NCBI GenBank assembly: GCA_026874595.1
Contig: CM049307.1
Span: 73,942,643-74,006,642 of the forward strand
DNA: 64,000 bases
Direction of reading: 5' to 3'
Origin: Sipunculus nudus
Taxonomy: Eukaryota; Annelida; Sipuncula; Golfingiida; Sipunculidae
Positions 22,100 through 34,365 of this stretch are shown piece after piece; positions within the stretch are counted from its first letter, which is position 1, and every line of letters begins with the position of its first letter. The translations under genes were made by a program, and so were the position numbers. Under the pieces are notes generated by a model that saw only the letters and a program-made list of their open reading frames with translations, searched no databases and was not told the DNA's origin.

Positions 22100-23829
22100 T
22101 GAAGGGTCAATATTCCCGTCACGGGAGCATAATAATAATATCTTTTTAGCAACAGTTACCCAGAGTTTATTAATTCCTACCTAGAGTAACTCAGAGATCA
22201 CATGAATTCTACAAGTGAGACAGGTGAATAGCTGATTCTGGAAAAAATGATAACTGTGCGAGAACATGATTTTCATCATTCAAATAATCAATCATCTGTT
22301 TTGTTTTTAAATTACACTCATCAAACATGGCTTTTCAACCGAAGAAAAACGTTTATTGATAGAATGGTCTGTAAAACTGTCTTATGAAAATAAACCTGTT
22401 CAAAATTACTAAAGTAAACTTGGTAAAATTATTTATTATATAACCGAGTTCTCTATTAATTCATAGACTGCTCATTTGGTCAGATAGTCTACATGAATAT
22501 ACATTTATCTATCAAGAAAATTAAATCACTTATCCAAGACCAGGGTACATAAATGAGTAATTAATTAACTATAAACTTCATATATATAATTGATTTAAAG
22601 TTTTCGTTCCAACTGTCTGTAATATTAAAGCTTGGTTCTTTTTGGCGGCGTGCTAATCTTTGTTTTCTTATATATGCAACTTTTTTGTACATATCACCAT
22701 CGTAAGTATCCCGCATGTTGATATTAGTTATGATGAATTAAATGTATATTTATTACTTTCTTTGAGTTTCTTTCAAGCAGACAGAGCAAACTAATCTCAA
22801 AGAAAATGTTAGGCTCAGAACAAGGAATTACTTGCAAGAACTTGTTTATCGTGCGTTTGTTGGAGAATTAATTATTAAGCGTGATTGTTATATAACATTC
22901 AAGTGTCTGCATGGTGTATAGTACATTAGTGTATAGTACATAAAAACTTAAAAAACAGTTATAACCAACACTAATTAAGTGTTCTTGTCGAGCACATGAT
23001 CACTTATCATAAATGTGTTGCACGGCCATGTCGCCAGAATGACTAGTTCTGCAGGTTTCAATGCGGGTTATAATCAGGATTAACCTTTTTGCATATAGGT
23101 AATAGTAGGCTATTTTCGTTTGTCCTGGGGCTAGCTCTCGAAAGCCGACCTTCAGTTAACTGCCAGTTTCGACTTAAAGTATAAAAAAGGTTAAGCTGGG
23201 GGTTTATAGTCTGATATCAGTGATAATATCAGTCTCATCCGACTTTACAATTTGCCTCCCTGGTCTTTCAGGCCTGTTAATTCTTGTACATAGCTTTCGT
23301 CGGCTCTCTTGGGAGCATACAATCCAAGCAAACCATAATAAGCGCCAGAAAGTAATTAGTTCTACATTTGCTTGCTGTCCATGTTCAGTAGGCCTACCCG
23401 TTCACACCCTTTTAGTAAAGACATATGTCTTTTAGTGCTCCAGATATCTGAGATCTAAGTAAATGTACAAGTATTATACGTCCTCAGAAAGTCATTTTTG
23501 TGACATTGTCTTTTACCTTTATGGACCAATTAAGCGTTTTGAAATCGTTTTGCGAAATTTGCTTTCCGTAGAATGTGATTAATCTGACGTGAATTTTTTT
23601 TTCAATCAATTTTGTAGGCACCTTGTGTATTTCGGATTGCTTAGTCATTAGTGCTGCTTACAGGCGCGCATGTGCGATGACCGACCTTGAGCCCAAGGTG
23701 AAAGGTCACCATTACCATAACAAACTACATGCGGTCCTGACAACTTCTGCCGCTTCGTTTGTCAGACGCAGCAGATACACTGTGTTACTTGTTTCTCGGG
23801 GTTTAACATGCCTCGTCCCAAACAATGTC
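22100..23829. other. no gene recognised
   Basis: Ordinary AT-rich sequence. The plus-strand frame at 23623-23865 runs through the 32 bp duplication below and has no motif. Confidence 0.45.
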
Positions 23830-23893
23830 GTGAAACATTGTATCAATGGTACACATGGTTTGTGAAACATTGTATCAATGGTACACATGGTTT
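23830..23893. repeat. perfect 2 x 32 bp tandem duplication
   Basis: The unit gtgaaacattgtatcaatgg-tacacatggttt is repeated exactly twice. The perfect identity suggests a recent slippage event. Confidence 0.95.
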
Positions 23894-24144
23894 GTGAAAA
23901 CAGAGCCAGCTAGTCTGTGAAAAAACACAGGAAACAACACATGCGTTGTGCGAGTTCTGATCATTGAACGAAGGCACCAAGGCGGTGTCACGCGCGTGTG
24001 GGTGCAAGTTGCCAGCAGATTGGTGGGGACATAAACAATTTTTGTTTAAAATGGTATAGACTATACTATATTGATTTTATATAATTAAAATTAAACTATA
24101 TTATTAATATTATAAAAAGTGCAGTAGATTGTGGAGTTTTATAG

Positions 24145-24148
<4 letters not shown>

Positions 24149-24195
<47 letters not shown>
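24149..24195. repeat. (AT)n microsatellite
   Basis: About 23 AT units. Another of about 19 units is at 25291-25329. Confidence 0.95.
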
Positions 24196-24197
<2 letters not shown>

Positions 24198-25289
24198 ATA
24201 TCAATATGTATTACCCATCTTTTATTAATGTTTTATTTTGTTTTCTTAAATGTGTGGACACTGCCATTTAGCTCCTCCTTATGATTAATAAAACTATCAC
24301 ACTCGGCAATAACAACTGTAAGTAAAATGGTAATAGTTGAGACAAAAACAAATATCTGTCACATGCAACATTAAAAGTATCTCACCTAAAAACATTAAAT
24401 ATTACAAAACAGATGTACAGATGTTAAATTTCTGTAGGTAGTGGATCAGTAGAAGTACAAATGATAAAGTAACACTTGAGAGAAATATATTACACCTTTT
24501 ACACCCATATCTATTATGATATAATATTTCAGCTCTTTAATGATGTAGAACCAGTGCTTGACACATACCTCTGTAAAGATAAGTGGCAGCAAGTGTCCCC
24601 TCCCCCCCTACTTTTGTTTATGGTCAAATCTGAAAGATATGATAAACTTCAATGTATATGTCCAATTAACATCTTAAAATAAATAGCTTTATATATATAT
24701 ATATGGTATTTAAGTGATTTATGCAGTCAATATTTTATATGTTCCAAGAAAACTGCCCTTATATGCTTCATACAGACCTAATGTATTTTATTTTTCCAAA
24801 AAAAATGAAGGGGAGGCAACACACATCCAAAATCTCCATGCATAAAACACCAATTAAGCACGAATTGTTTGTTGATTGATGAAAGGTATTTGGTACATGA
24901 AAGGTACACACATGCATATATGGTCTGCCCCTTTGATATTCAGTGTATCGGTGTGTATTGTGCCCTTGTCTAACAGCAGCTGGTCCGAAGCACTTTTATG
25001 AAGTAAAATTTATTAATTTAATAGTAAAAGTATATTATTTTTAGCATACGTATTATACACTTTGTATTCTGAGGATTCTCAAGAATCTAGTACAGTGTTA
25101 AAACTCCATAATAACTATAAAAAAGGAAAATGTAAGCTGTAAAAAAGTGTGTGCTATAAAAGGACTTCCATATAGTATATTTGCTTTTTCCAGTGCATTT
25201 TATTCATGTTTAAATCCTTCAACTGGCATGTCATGTTAAAGTAAAATGTTTATTTACTGAAAATGTGCTGCTTTATTTGTGAAGTTCAG

Positions 25290-25332
<43 letters not shown>

Positions 25333-26320
25333 GTAGCATAATTAATACATAAATATTATATTTCTGCACATGTTAAGAGATGACATTGGCAAATCCATGA
25401 AAAGCTACCATACAAAAACTCTCTAATAATCATATTTTCTCAAGTTCTTTGACACTTAAATATTTATCCCAGATCCTGAAAGCCATAAACATCTTCAACA
25501 GAAAGCTAATGATATATTATTACGCATTAACAGTGACAAATAAAAGGGTAAACAGTTATGTTTACAAGTTTTGCATTATAATATATTTTTAATGTCTTGA
25601 TATGCTCCCCAAAAGCTATATTTTAATTTATATTTACCATCCCATAAGCCAAGAGTCAAAGACATTTTTGTAATTTTGAAATATGTATAACAATAATCTT
25701 GTCCAGCAGCTTTGCATGCTGAACTGTGAACATTTACGTGATACATTATTTCCTCAGTGATTAGTGTTGATTATTATTATGAAATATAAAAATATTAAAG
25801 CATTATCTGGGCTAAAGGGAATTATGGCTTGAAACACTGGCCTTCAACATAACAGTATTATAATATTAATAAACTGGTACTAACACAGGAATCAGGACTA
25901 TGAAATTTGAGATAGTTATAAAGATGCATTTCGAGTAAAAACAAAAATCAAAAACGTTTATCTAAATAATCATGATTAATAAATGGTTACTAACCTTCAA
26001 ATCAAAGGGTTGACAAAGACATTTCTACATATAAATAAGTTAAATGTGAAGCACCGTCACATGTCCACTTGAATATTTCACCAGTGTGATTCTGTGAGCC
26101 ACATGGAGTAAGCGACTGCACAAGTGCCCGTATTTGTTACATTTTGTTTAAAAAGCCCAGCAGAAAAGCTCTAACCTGCTTAGGAGCAATGTGTAACACT
26201 TATAAAGGGTGCCATTTTCTATGGGAGGCGTCCACTGAAAATATTAATAGATATATAGAAAGGTATGGAACGTGACGTTGCGCCATTTCTGCCTTGCACA
26301 TGTCTGCTCAAGGAACGTGT
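24196..26320. other. AT-rich, no gene recognised
   Basis: No exon or mobile element was recognised. It contains the (AT)n at 25291-25329. Confidence 0.5.
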
Positions 26321-26404
26321 TTTGGTAATGGTGACCTTTGACCCTGACTAGCATGCATTGCGAGTCGCGAGATTCTGAAATGGTCTATTGTAGAAAGTAA
26401 AGGA

Positions 26405-26439
26405 ATGTCTCTCAAAGGTGTAGATGAATACTTCTACAG
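26405..26439 (+). other. exon-like segment with consensus donor, tentative
   Basis: An ATG with G at -3 opens the 12-residue frame MSLKGVDEYFYR and ends in TACAG|gtaatt, a near-consensus donor. The frame also continues upstream for about 19 codons to a TGA, so it could be an internal exon starting after 'ctgactag'. A direct-repeat nuclear-receptor site (TGACCTTTGACCC) lies about 75 bp upstream. No partner exon was identified. Confidence 0.2.
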
Positions 26440-26706
26440 GTAATTCGTGTTCGAAATAACACGAGCGAACGATACAAATAAATACCGGACTTCTGTCATC
26501 TAGGAACAGTAACGAATTTTAACGTTTTCCGCCTGATCTAAATCATTGTAAATATGTGAAACATTTGCCTGTTAAACATTCACTGGTGAGTGATCCGTCA
26601 ATACATGTATCTGTTTCGATTCAGGCAGCTGGTTTCTTAATCTGTAATGACACTTTTCACAATGCAGGGATACGTACACATATAATATATATCATGAATA
26701 AATATT

Positions 26707-26726
26707 ATATATATATATATATATAT
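26707..26726. repeat. (AT)n microsatellite
   Basis: A short AT tract. The ORFs 26556-26992 crossing it are not gene-like. Confidence 0.9.
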
Positions 26727-26999
26727 CATATGTACAAATTATGTATATTACATATACTAATATTCATTTTATCCGCAACCACGACCGCATAAAAGAAATC
26801 GGAAATGCCGCAACCGCATACCGCGACCATATACCGCGTAAAAGGGACCGTAGCTTTATGAATCTATCGAAACGTCACCTTGGGTATATCGCACAAAAGA
26901 ATATCAAACTAAAACTAGAATGTGTTTGTTTTTGCAATGCAAAAACAGAGAGATTTTTTCCCTCCTTATTGGTTTTCTATTCCCAAATTTGAGGAAGTA

Positions 27000-27830
27000 A
27001 ATACGGACTATTTCAGAGGTTAAAGTGTTAACAATATAATTTTATTTCTGCTGATTTTACCTTGAAGATGATCGTCAAGGTCACTGGTTGGCAAACAATT
27101 CCAAGATTTTGGCAGAAACATTTCATGTATCAAATTTCACAAACAAATGTTGGCTTGGTCAAAAGTATATTGTTCACAAAATATTTTTATTTCTTCTGAT
27201 TTGACCTTGAAAATAAAAGTCAAGGTCACCGGTTCCAAACACATGCGAGGATTTAACGGAACATTTCGATAAAGATGAAGGTCAAGGTCATCGGGTTTCG
27301 AACAACGACGAAATATTGGTAAAAACATTTCACCAGTCAAATTTCATGAAAATATATCGAGTTGTTCAAGGTTATAGTTTTCACAATTAATTTTTATTCT
27401 AGCTGATTTGACCTTGTAGGTGAATGGCAAGTTTTTCAATTTTCCACCCTGTTCGAGAAATTTGAAGAATATGCAGTGCTTCAAAAGTTACCATATCCAC
27501 AAGAAATCGTATAAACAATGAGCAATAATTCTGCTGTGTTGACCTTGAAGATCCAGGTCAAGGTCATCAGTTTTTAAACTCGTCAAAGAACTTAGATGAG
27601 ACAATAAGTGTTTTAAATTTTTTTGAAAAAATATGTAAAAACTTCAAAAGTGATGGGTTTACAATAAAAAATCGATTTCGGGCTATTTAACCTTGATGTT
27701 GTAGGTCAAGGCCACTGCTTTTTAACTCCTTCAAGATAATGGTAGAAATAATTTAAATTTTAAATTTTATAAACACCTTTTTCGTGGTTCAAAAGTTATC
27801 GCGTTCACAAGAAATGACAAAGCCGACGAC
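27000..27830. repeat. five degenerate ~140 bp modules with TGACCTTGA
   Basis: Modules begin near 27052, 27197, 27404, 27534 and 27682. Each has a (c/t)tgatttgaccttgaa start, then (t)caaggtcac(c/t)ggtt, then 'aaacatttca' and 'gttcacaa' blocks. One module carries an extra internal segment. The frame at 27137-27340 is a shadow. Confidence 0.7.
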
Positions 27831-29309
27831 GATGACGACAGACCAAACACTATATGTCTCAACCCGTGGAGAGGAGAAATTATCTGGTCCACCAAGGGAT
27901 GCCCATCGGTTTCTAGGGGTAATTATATACAAATTGGAATTATTTTGAAAAATTACATGTCAGTAAATCGACCAGGTTCTTCGGCTATCATATATAAAGA
28001 AAGTACCAACATTCTTTACAAAGACTTTGAGTATTAACTTAATATCTCAGGAAATTTTTGTTACGACATATTGACTGCGGGGACAAGGGCACTTTTCGAA
28101 AGGCCTTGAATTTGCGATCCGAGTATTGAGTACCATAAATATGATAAATCTGTCAATTCAAATTGAAACTTCTTAAAGTTTCAAAGTATACATTCAATAA
28201 GTCGAAATAAAATGTTTCATTATCTATTGTCGGAGTTCATAATTCCCTGCTTTTGTAACATACTGTAAAAATATTTCAAAGTTTCATTATCATTGACAAA
28301 ACCGATGGGCGCTGTTTATAGGACGGACTATAATATATCTGTTGTAGATTTAGAGAGCTGTGTAATTCAGAAATACATGACCGGCCCTACACCGCATGTT
28401 AGGGCCTGCAATCTCAGAATAAATCACACTTTCATTTAATTTGTCCTTGAGTAGATTTTTATAATAATCTGACGTTCGTTCACACGTTTGAGTTGATGTT
28501 CACTTCGAGCGTTTGTTTTAAGTGTTGAATCCGCCTGGTGCTTCTTTGCTCTTACATAAAGCGTGTTGCTATAGCGACACGTGTAACAGGGAACACTGTG
28601 CATAACAAAGTAACGGATATGCAAACTTTCTTTCCCTTTTTCGAACAGAATCCCGGTTTTAATTACATAGTCAGCGGACAAACTAGACAGCGCTTGTCAT
28701 GGTTACCCAATTAATAGTGCACGCTTATAGATTTTACCAAAAATACGTTTATGTGGCTTTTGTTAAAAGTGAGAAACTAAAGTGTCTTTTTTCTGGCTGT
28801 CAATGTGATTTTATTCCGTTCGAAACAAGAATATTTAGTGAGGATTAAATTACCTAGCAACAAATTGGGTGTGGTACATGTATTATCGTCAGATTAGTGG
28901 CTATATCAGATGAAAGTGGCCAAGCGAAAGCAATCCGGTCAGGTAATCAGGCACCTGGATTAGGTTTCCTAATCCTATTTTTACTGAAGTCTGGCGTTGT
29001 TTAAAGTTCACGTACCTGAATATTTGATTATGAATACTCGCTATTTTCTTTCCAATGTGTGTTTTTTAATATCTTGGCATTTGCGAACACGCTTTAAATC
29101 AATAGAGTTTGGTGGACAGAAGTTTCTTTCCTGTCGGTAGCTTGAGAGATTGATATAAGTTGTGTGGAAATTTTAAGAATAATAAATTAGGCTTGCTTAG
29201 CTGTATCTTATTTCATCCACTGACAAGAGATGATGGAAGGTACAATTTAATTTCCATAACACGGTTGTAATCACGGCTCTGATCAGAAGTGCCTGTTGAA
29301 GTGTCGACA
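27831..29309. other. no gene recognised
   Basis: Contains an X-box-like GTTGCTATAGCGAC at about 28567. The minus-strand frame 28436-28681 has no supporting features. Confidence 0.4.
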
Positions 29310-30030
29310 TATTCTGCAGAGCAGTTTTTGCGGTTGATTTATACACAAAAGCAGTGCGTATGTGAGGCCAATGCATGCAGCAAAGCAGTGTGGGTTTGCG
29401 CTGTCAAGGTTTGTAACAGAGCAGTACTTTTTTTATGCGGCCGATGTGACAGAGCAGTGCGATTTCAATGTATACAGCAGAGCAGTGCGTTTGTGAGGCT
29501 AATGCACGCAGCATAGCAGTGTGAGTTTGCGCTGTCAAGGTTGTAACAGAGCAGTACGTTTTTGGTGCGGCCGATGTACATGGCAGAGCAGTGCGTTTGT
29601 GAGGTTTATGCATGAAGCAGAGAAGTGCGAGTATATGCGGTCAAGGTGTGTGGCAGAGTGTGCGTTTTTGCGGCATAGGCGTACAGCAGAACAGTGCGTT
29701 TGTACTCTCGATGTATGCAGCAGAGCAATGCGTTTTGCGTCGAGTTGTTCGGTAGATCAGTGCGTTTGTGCGGTCGATGTATATAGTATAGCACCGCATC
29801 TGTGCGGTCGAAGTATGAAGCATAGACGTGTGATCGAGTTTGAAGTGTTTGGCAAAGCAGTGATTTACTGCAATCAAAGTTGGTGGCAGTTGGTGCTTGT
29901 TTATTGTGTGTAGAGCAGTGCGTTTGTGCTTCGCGGTCGGTTGTACGTTTATGGGGTCAAGTATGATGTCGAGCCAGTCGAGGTATACAGCAGAGGAGTG
30001 GGTTTGTGCAGTTGACATGTGCGCCTTAGC
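29310..30030. repeat. degenerate minisatellite, AGCAGTGCGTTTGTG core
   Basis: The core (c)agagcagtgcgtttgtg(c/a)gg recurs about every 35-40 bp. A longer super-repeat starting 'tgtgagg' begins at 29361, 29492 and 29598 (spacings 131 and 106). Its GC-rich, stop-poor units create overlapping ORFs on both strands (29289-30018), which are shadows of the repeat. Confidence 0.8.
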
Positions 30031-30204
30031 TGGTTGTTCATGTGCGGTCCCGGTTCGTGCGGCGGACTATGTCTGAACTCAATGTGTACAAAACGAAGAA
30101 AGTTAAAGTGATCTTTTGTCTACCAGGTACGATTAATATACATGCATGACGTATAATGTTTTTGTCCCCTCAAAATATTTAGTACTCGTATATGCAAATA
30201 TTTC

Positions 30205-30530
30205 GTCCTAAAACCATTAACTTACTCTAGTATACAAGTGGAAATAAACTTGCTTCGTGCGCGATAAGTGGCGTAAAACATAAACATAGCGCGAACACCA
30301 CCTGATAGCTGTATCGCACATTTTTATTAACAAAGATATTTTTTCCAAATTCCAAACGGTTTATTCCTTTCTTCTTCATGTACGGGAGCTGACGCCAATA
30401 TGCAAGATCGGACCTCTGGTTACGCAGACTTTTTATGGTACACACGCGGACTGTGTTTACTCACACAAAAACGTAACAACGTGTAAAACAGGTGAATTAG
30501 AGATAAGAAGTCTGTGTGCCGGGATGTTTT
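30205..30530 (+). repeat. ~300 bp cassette, copy B
   Basis: Second copy of the 20225-20539 sequence in the same orientation. It is more diverged, and the terminal ATG is followed by poly-T rather than the coding and donor bases of copy A. Confidence 0.45.
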
Positions 30531-31560
30531 TTTCTGGGGAAACTTTTGTATTTAGCAAAAAATGTTTTTGTACCCTCTTATGTTATCCTTCATATATCTG
30601 ACCTGTACATTTTTTATACAATTGAAAAACAAGCTACCAGTATATTCTGTAATGAATTAATATATAGCCCATATTTCAAGTGAACTCGTGGTGTCCTCAA
30701 TAGTCGACCTTTTTCAAATCATGAGCGAAATCAATTCGACATCGCTGACTTTTGAATTATAGTTTTACAAAATTAAACTAACTTGCATCCCCGAAAACCA
30801 TAAAAAACTAGTGTAATGACGGGTAAGATTAATTACATACATAATTACATTAAAGTATTTACGGTATAATGACGACAGCGACACCTGGAATTTTTGTGTA
30901 ACATTCAAAGTCCACAGCCAACCGATGTTTAAATGTTACTGGGTACTGATGCATCCAGCAGAACAGTTTCTGCTTGCCAAATATGTTAATAACAAAGTCT
31001 GTCGCGTGTTATGTAGATGTTTAATTCTCTCCTTCCGACGCAGCAGACACCTTGCTGTGCTTATCTAAGCGTTAGTCCGTGCTGTCTGACCTGTTGACGT
31101 GTCATGCAACAGACGGTGGTCAGAAACGCGACCGTCTTTAAACCTACAGCTAATGAGAAGACGAGCTGGGCAGTTTTTAATGAATTATTTTTTTTTCTCT
31201 TTAAGGAGTCCTAATATTTATTATACTTATTTTCTATGTATGTTTTATCATTTTATTCAGATCTGTACCCATTTCAAAATGTTGATCCTATATCGTGCAT
31301 GTTTTCCGTATATCTGATCTTTCTTTTTCACCTTCAGCTTCATTAAAATACTTGACCAGACTCCTGCTTTAAGGTCTCAGAACGGTATCCAGAGTCAATT
31401 AAATATTGCTCAAGTTAAGCAATTAAAACAGTATCGTAATTCGGTACTGAGACCTCATTAAAGAGAAAGAAAAATGTTTCTGTTATGTCGGGTGTATGAT
31501 ATTACGTGGTGTTTGAATAAATTATCCAGGGGAGTATTTTCAGTTTCGCAAAACATTTAA
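30531..31560. other. no gene recognised
   Basis: Ordinary AT-rich DNA with short unsupported frames. Confidence 0.45.
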
Positions 31561-31790
31561 ATGGGGCGTGGACAGTTGAGGGATAAAACAAACGGCGCTC
31601 TTCACTGGCGACCGGGTTCGATCCCAGGCGTGGCTATGAAAATGGTTTTTGTTGCCCGTCCGAAGTCGGTGGGTTTCTCTACCCCCAAACACTACCAAAC
31701 GGCAACATCAGTTCAATGGAGAGTGGCTCGTATTATAACTACATAGTTGTACAATCCATGTAAATAAATAAAGCTTATATTATGTTTGCT
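31561..31790 (+). mobile_element. tRNA-derived SINE, family S (full length)
   Basis: B box gaccgggttcgatcccagg is in a tRNA-like head. The body has 'cccgtccgaagtcggtgg' and the 3' tail is 'catgtaaataaataaagc'. It shares head, body and tail with the minus-strand copy at 44430-44637. The A box is degraded. The 61-codon frame here is a shadow. Confidence 0.7.
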
Positions 31791-32737
31791 TTGACTGAAA
31801 AGACGAGGGTCCACGGACGGAAGGTACGGGTTTGTGTGTGAGAGCGTAATTTTCGTTAAATTTCTTTGTTTTCATTAACTCTCTAAAATATAATGAGCTG
31901 AAGATGCTCTGCCGCAATCGTTCAGGTTTCAGCATTAGTTAAGTAAACAGTAAAATATAGATTGATTGCGAAAAGAATTAAAAAAAAAAAAAAACCAAGT
32001 GAACGGTTCCTGGAAGACATTTTAAAGAATAAAGTGAAGAAAACGTATCAAACTTAGTTAGAAGAACGCGATACTGAGAATTCTGGTTGTCGTTTATAGG
32101 ACTTAACTGTGGCCGAGTGTTTTGTTGCCGACGACAGTCGAAACAGAAACACGAATCCGTCTTGTCCGGCCATCGAAAACAAACGCTAGATTGATGAAGG
32201 GTGCTATTGGTTGGAACACAATTTAGCGAATTCTCAGCCGCAGCCCGAATTTATCAAAAAGCAGACAATGGGCACAAGATTCGCCATGTTAGATCCTATT
32301 CATATCTATTTACACAGAAGGCACTGTCGTTATTCAGCTGTCGCGCTGTCAGTCGTAAACATTTAGGCAACAGTTTCAGCCCTTCTGATCAAACACGAAT
32401 CGCTTCCGTCACAGACCGTCCCAGATTACCAGAGGCCGGATATTTCAGCTTTACCCACTGATCCCTCTGCCAACAACAGGATTTACATTAATATCTACTA
32501 ATTTCGTGTGTAGAGTCTCCTGTTATTTGCACTTTAAAGATAATTTTTGCTCTGCTATCAGAAATTCCTTCTCTGTATGCAAGAAGGTTAGCTGTACTAC
32601 ATCAACACTCAAGTGTAAACTTTGGATGTGATAATGCGAAATTGATGTTATTAAAAATGTAAATCATACTGAAGTTCGCATAATGTCGTCACAATTCCTA
32701 ATAACTTTGATACCATCATATATTATTGAAAGTTAGG
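31791..32737. other. no gene recognised
   Basis: An 86-codon plus-strand frame at 32201-32461 lies in somewhat GC-richer sequence but has no recognisable domain or splice structure. Confidence 0.4.
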
Positions 32738-32930
32738 GTCGGATCCAGGCTTTTATAAAGATAGGGGTAAGCGTTTACAGGGGGATTATTAAACTTAATT
32801 TAAAGACGTTCTAGAACTCCAGGAAGGGTATAATATTCGAGAAAGAATGAAAATAAAGGTAATCCCCGTAAGGTTGCTGTGAACCCATAAGCCCCCCCCC
32901 CCCCCCCCCCAACCCACGCCTCGGAACTGC
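32738..32930 (+). mobile_element. hAT-like MITE remnant with a C19 tract
   Basis: The left end is (g)GGTCGGATCCAGGCTTTTAT, matching the CGGATCCAG-type ends seen at 1204 and 9754. Nineteen cytosines lie at 32892-32910. The right end has decayed. Confidence 0.35.
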
Positions 32931-33111
32931 TCTTGGACATAGTCTCTATTTGTTAATAACGCATCTGTATTTAAATGAAGTGAATTGACACCATTCCGTC
33001 TGCAAATGTAATGATAGGTTTACCAATGTCTATATTACACAAGTCTTGTCTGTTGTCTGGTTTCCCGCTCACTTATGTTACCAGAACAAGGGCTAGCGCT
33101 TGAAAAGCTAA

Positions 33112-33609
33112 AGGGGCGTTCACATCTATCCGTTCTTTCCTTCCGCACCCGCACATGCTTCCGTCATCCGTCGTCCGTCAAATTCGAGTCAGTTAAAATT
33201 ACATAGGGCATTCACACATATCCGCTTCCGCACCCGTCACACCGTCCGCACAAATCGGTCTGGGACGACGGAAGCGGACGACGGGTGCGGACGGGAATCC
33301 ATACTATGACGTAATATAATAGGGGATATTCTGGAAAGTCCTTGTGTCTTCCCCTTGATAGAAAATGAAAAAAGTGGTTGATTTTCACTTTGAAAAGTTG
33401 GAACCTGCAAAGGAGCATTCAATGACTCACTCTTCCGCTCGGGAAAGCTTTAATTAATTATTATTGATATAATTATGTAAAATTATGCATATGAATAACC
33501 AAAGTAGCGTGGGCTGGGTAATTTGGAATAAAGACTGATAAGTCAATTGATAAAAAATAAAGTTAATAGTAAGCCCACGAAAAATAAAATATAACCTTTT
33601 ATATAAAGT

Positions 33610-33653
<44 letters not shown>

Positions 33654-33857
33654 GTTTATATATATATATGTTTATATATATAATAATATATAATTTAAAC
33701 ATAGTATATGGAGAATAATTTAAGCGCCCTTGTGGAAACAGGGGTTTCAGAATGAATCACAGTTCTTAACCTCAGATACACGAGTTAGGTCAAATTCAAT
33801 TTTAAGAGGGTTCATGGTAATACATTATTTGTTATTAGATTAGATTCGAATAAAATA

Positions 33858-33942
<85 letters not shown>

Positions 33943-34107
33943 ATACGTGGAAGATAGTGTATTTAATATAAAACAAAGGTTATGAGTGCGGGTGCGGACG
34001 GAAAAAGCGCGGATAGGTGTGAACAGAGACAACGGATGACGGACGACGGATGACGGAAGCGGGTGCGGGTGCGGAAGGAAAAAAAACGGATAGGTGTGAA
34101 CGCCCCT
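33112..34107. mobile_element. PIF/Harbinger-like MITE, TAA target duplication
   Basis: The ends are ~75 bp inverted repeats beginning AGGGGCGTTCACA(T/C)CTATCC and continuing through ccttccgcacccgcac to cgtcatccgtcgtccgtc. TAA flanks both ends (33109-33111, 34108-34110). A 3 bp TWA target duplication is typical of PIF/Harbinger, but the superfamily is inferred from that alone. A second, inner copy of the CCGCACCCG-rich arm follows each TIR, so the ends are doubled. The core is mostly microsatellite, (TA)n at about 33609-33680 and (CT)n(CTAT)n(AT)n at about 33858-33940. No transposase frame is present. The ORFs within are shadows. Confidence 0.75.
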
Positions 34108-34365
34108 TAACAGAACTCGTTTACTTGGTTTCTTGCTCAAGTTTATTTGACCTGTATGAAGGCTCAAAAGGTATTGAACTGTCTGCATGCAAGTACGAAT
34201 CCATTCCTGATATCAAAGTAAATTCACAAAAATAATCCTGCTATATAACCAGCTATTTATCTGCTTTGTCTGTAGACTTTAAGTAATTTCTTACTTAATC
34301 GGGTATATATTGATGAATTGCAGGTAATCCCTGCTTAGAGTGAGTCTTACAACGCCTCTGTTTAG

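Noticed and set aside
24476-24682. 68-codon ORF as a small gene
   Set aside because: AT-rich, no domain, weak start and no splice signals; typical chance frame length here.
33454-34188. ORFs rich in Ile-Tyr
   Set aside because: Translations of (TA)n tracts inside the MITE at 33112-34107.
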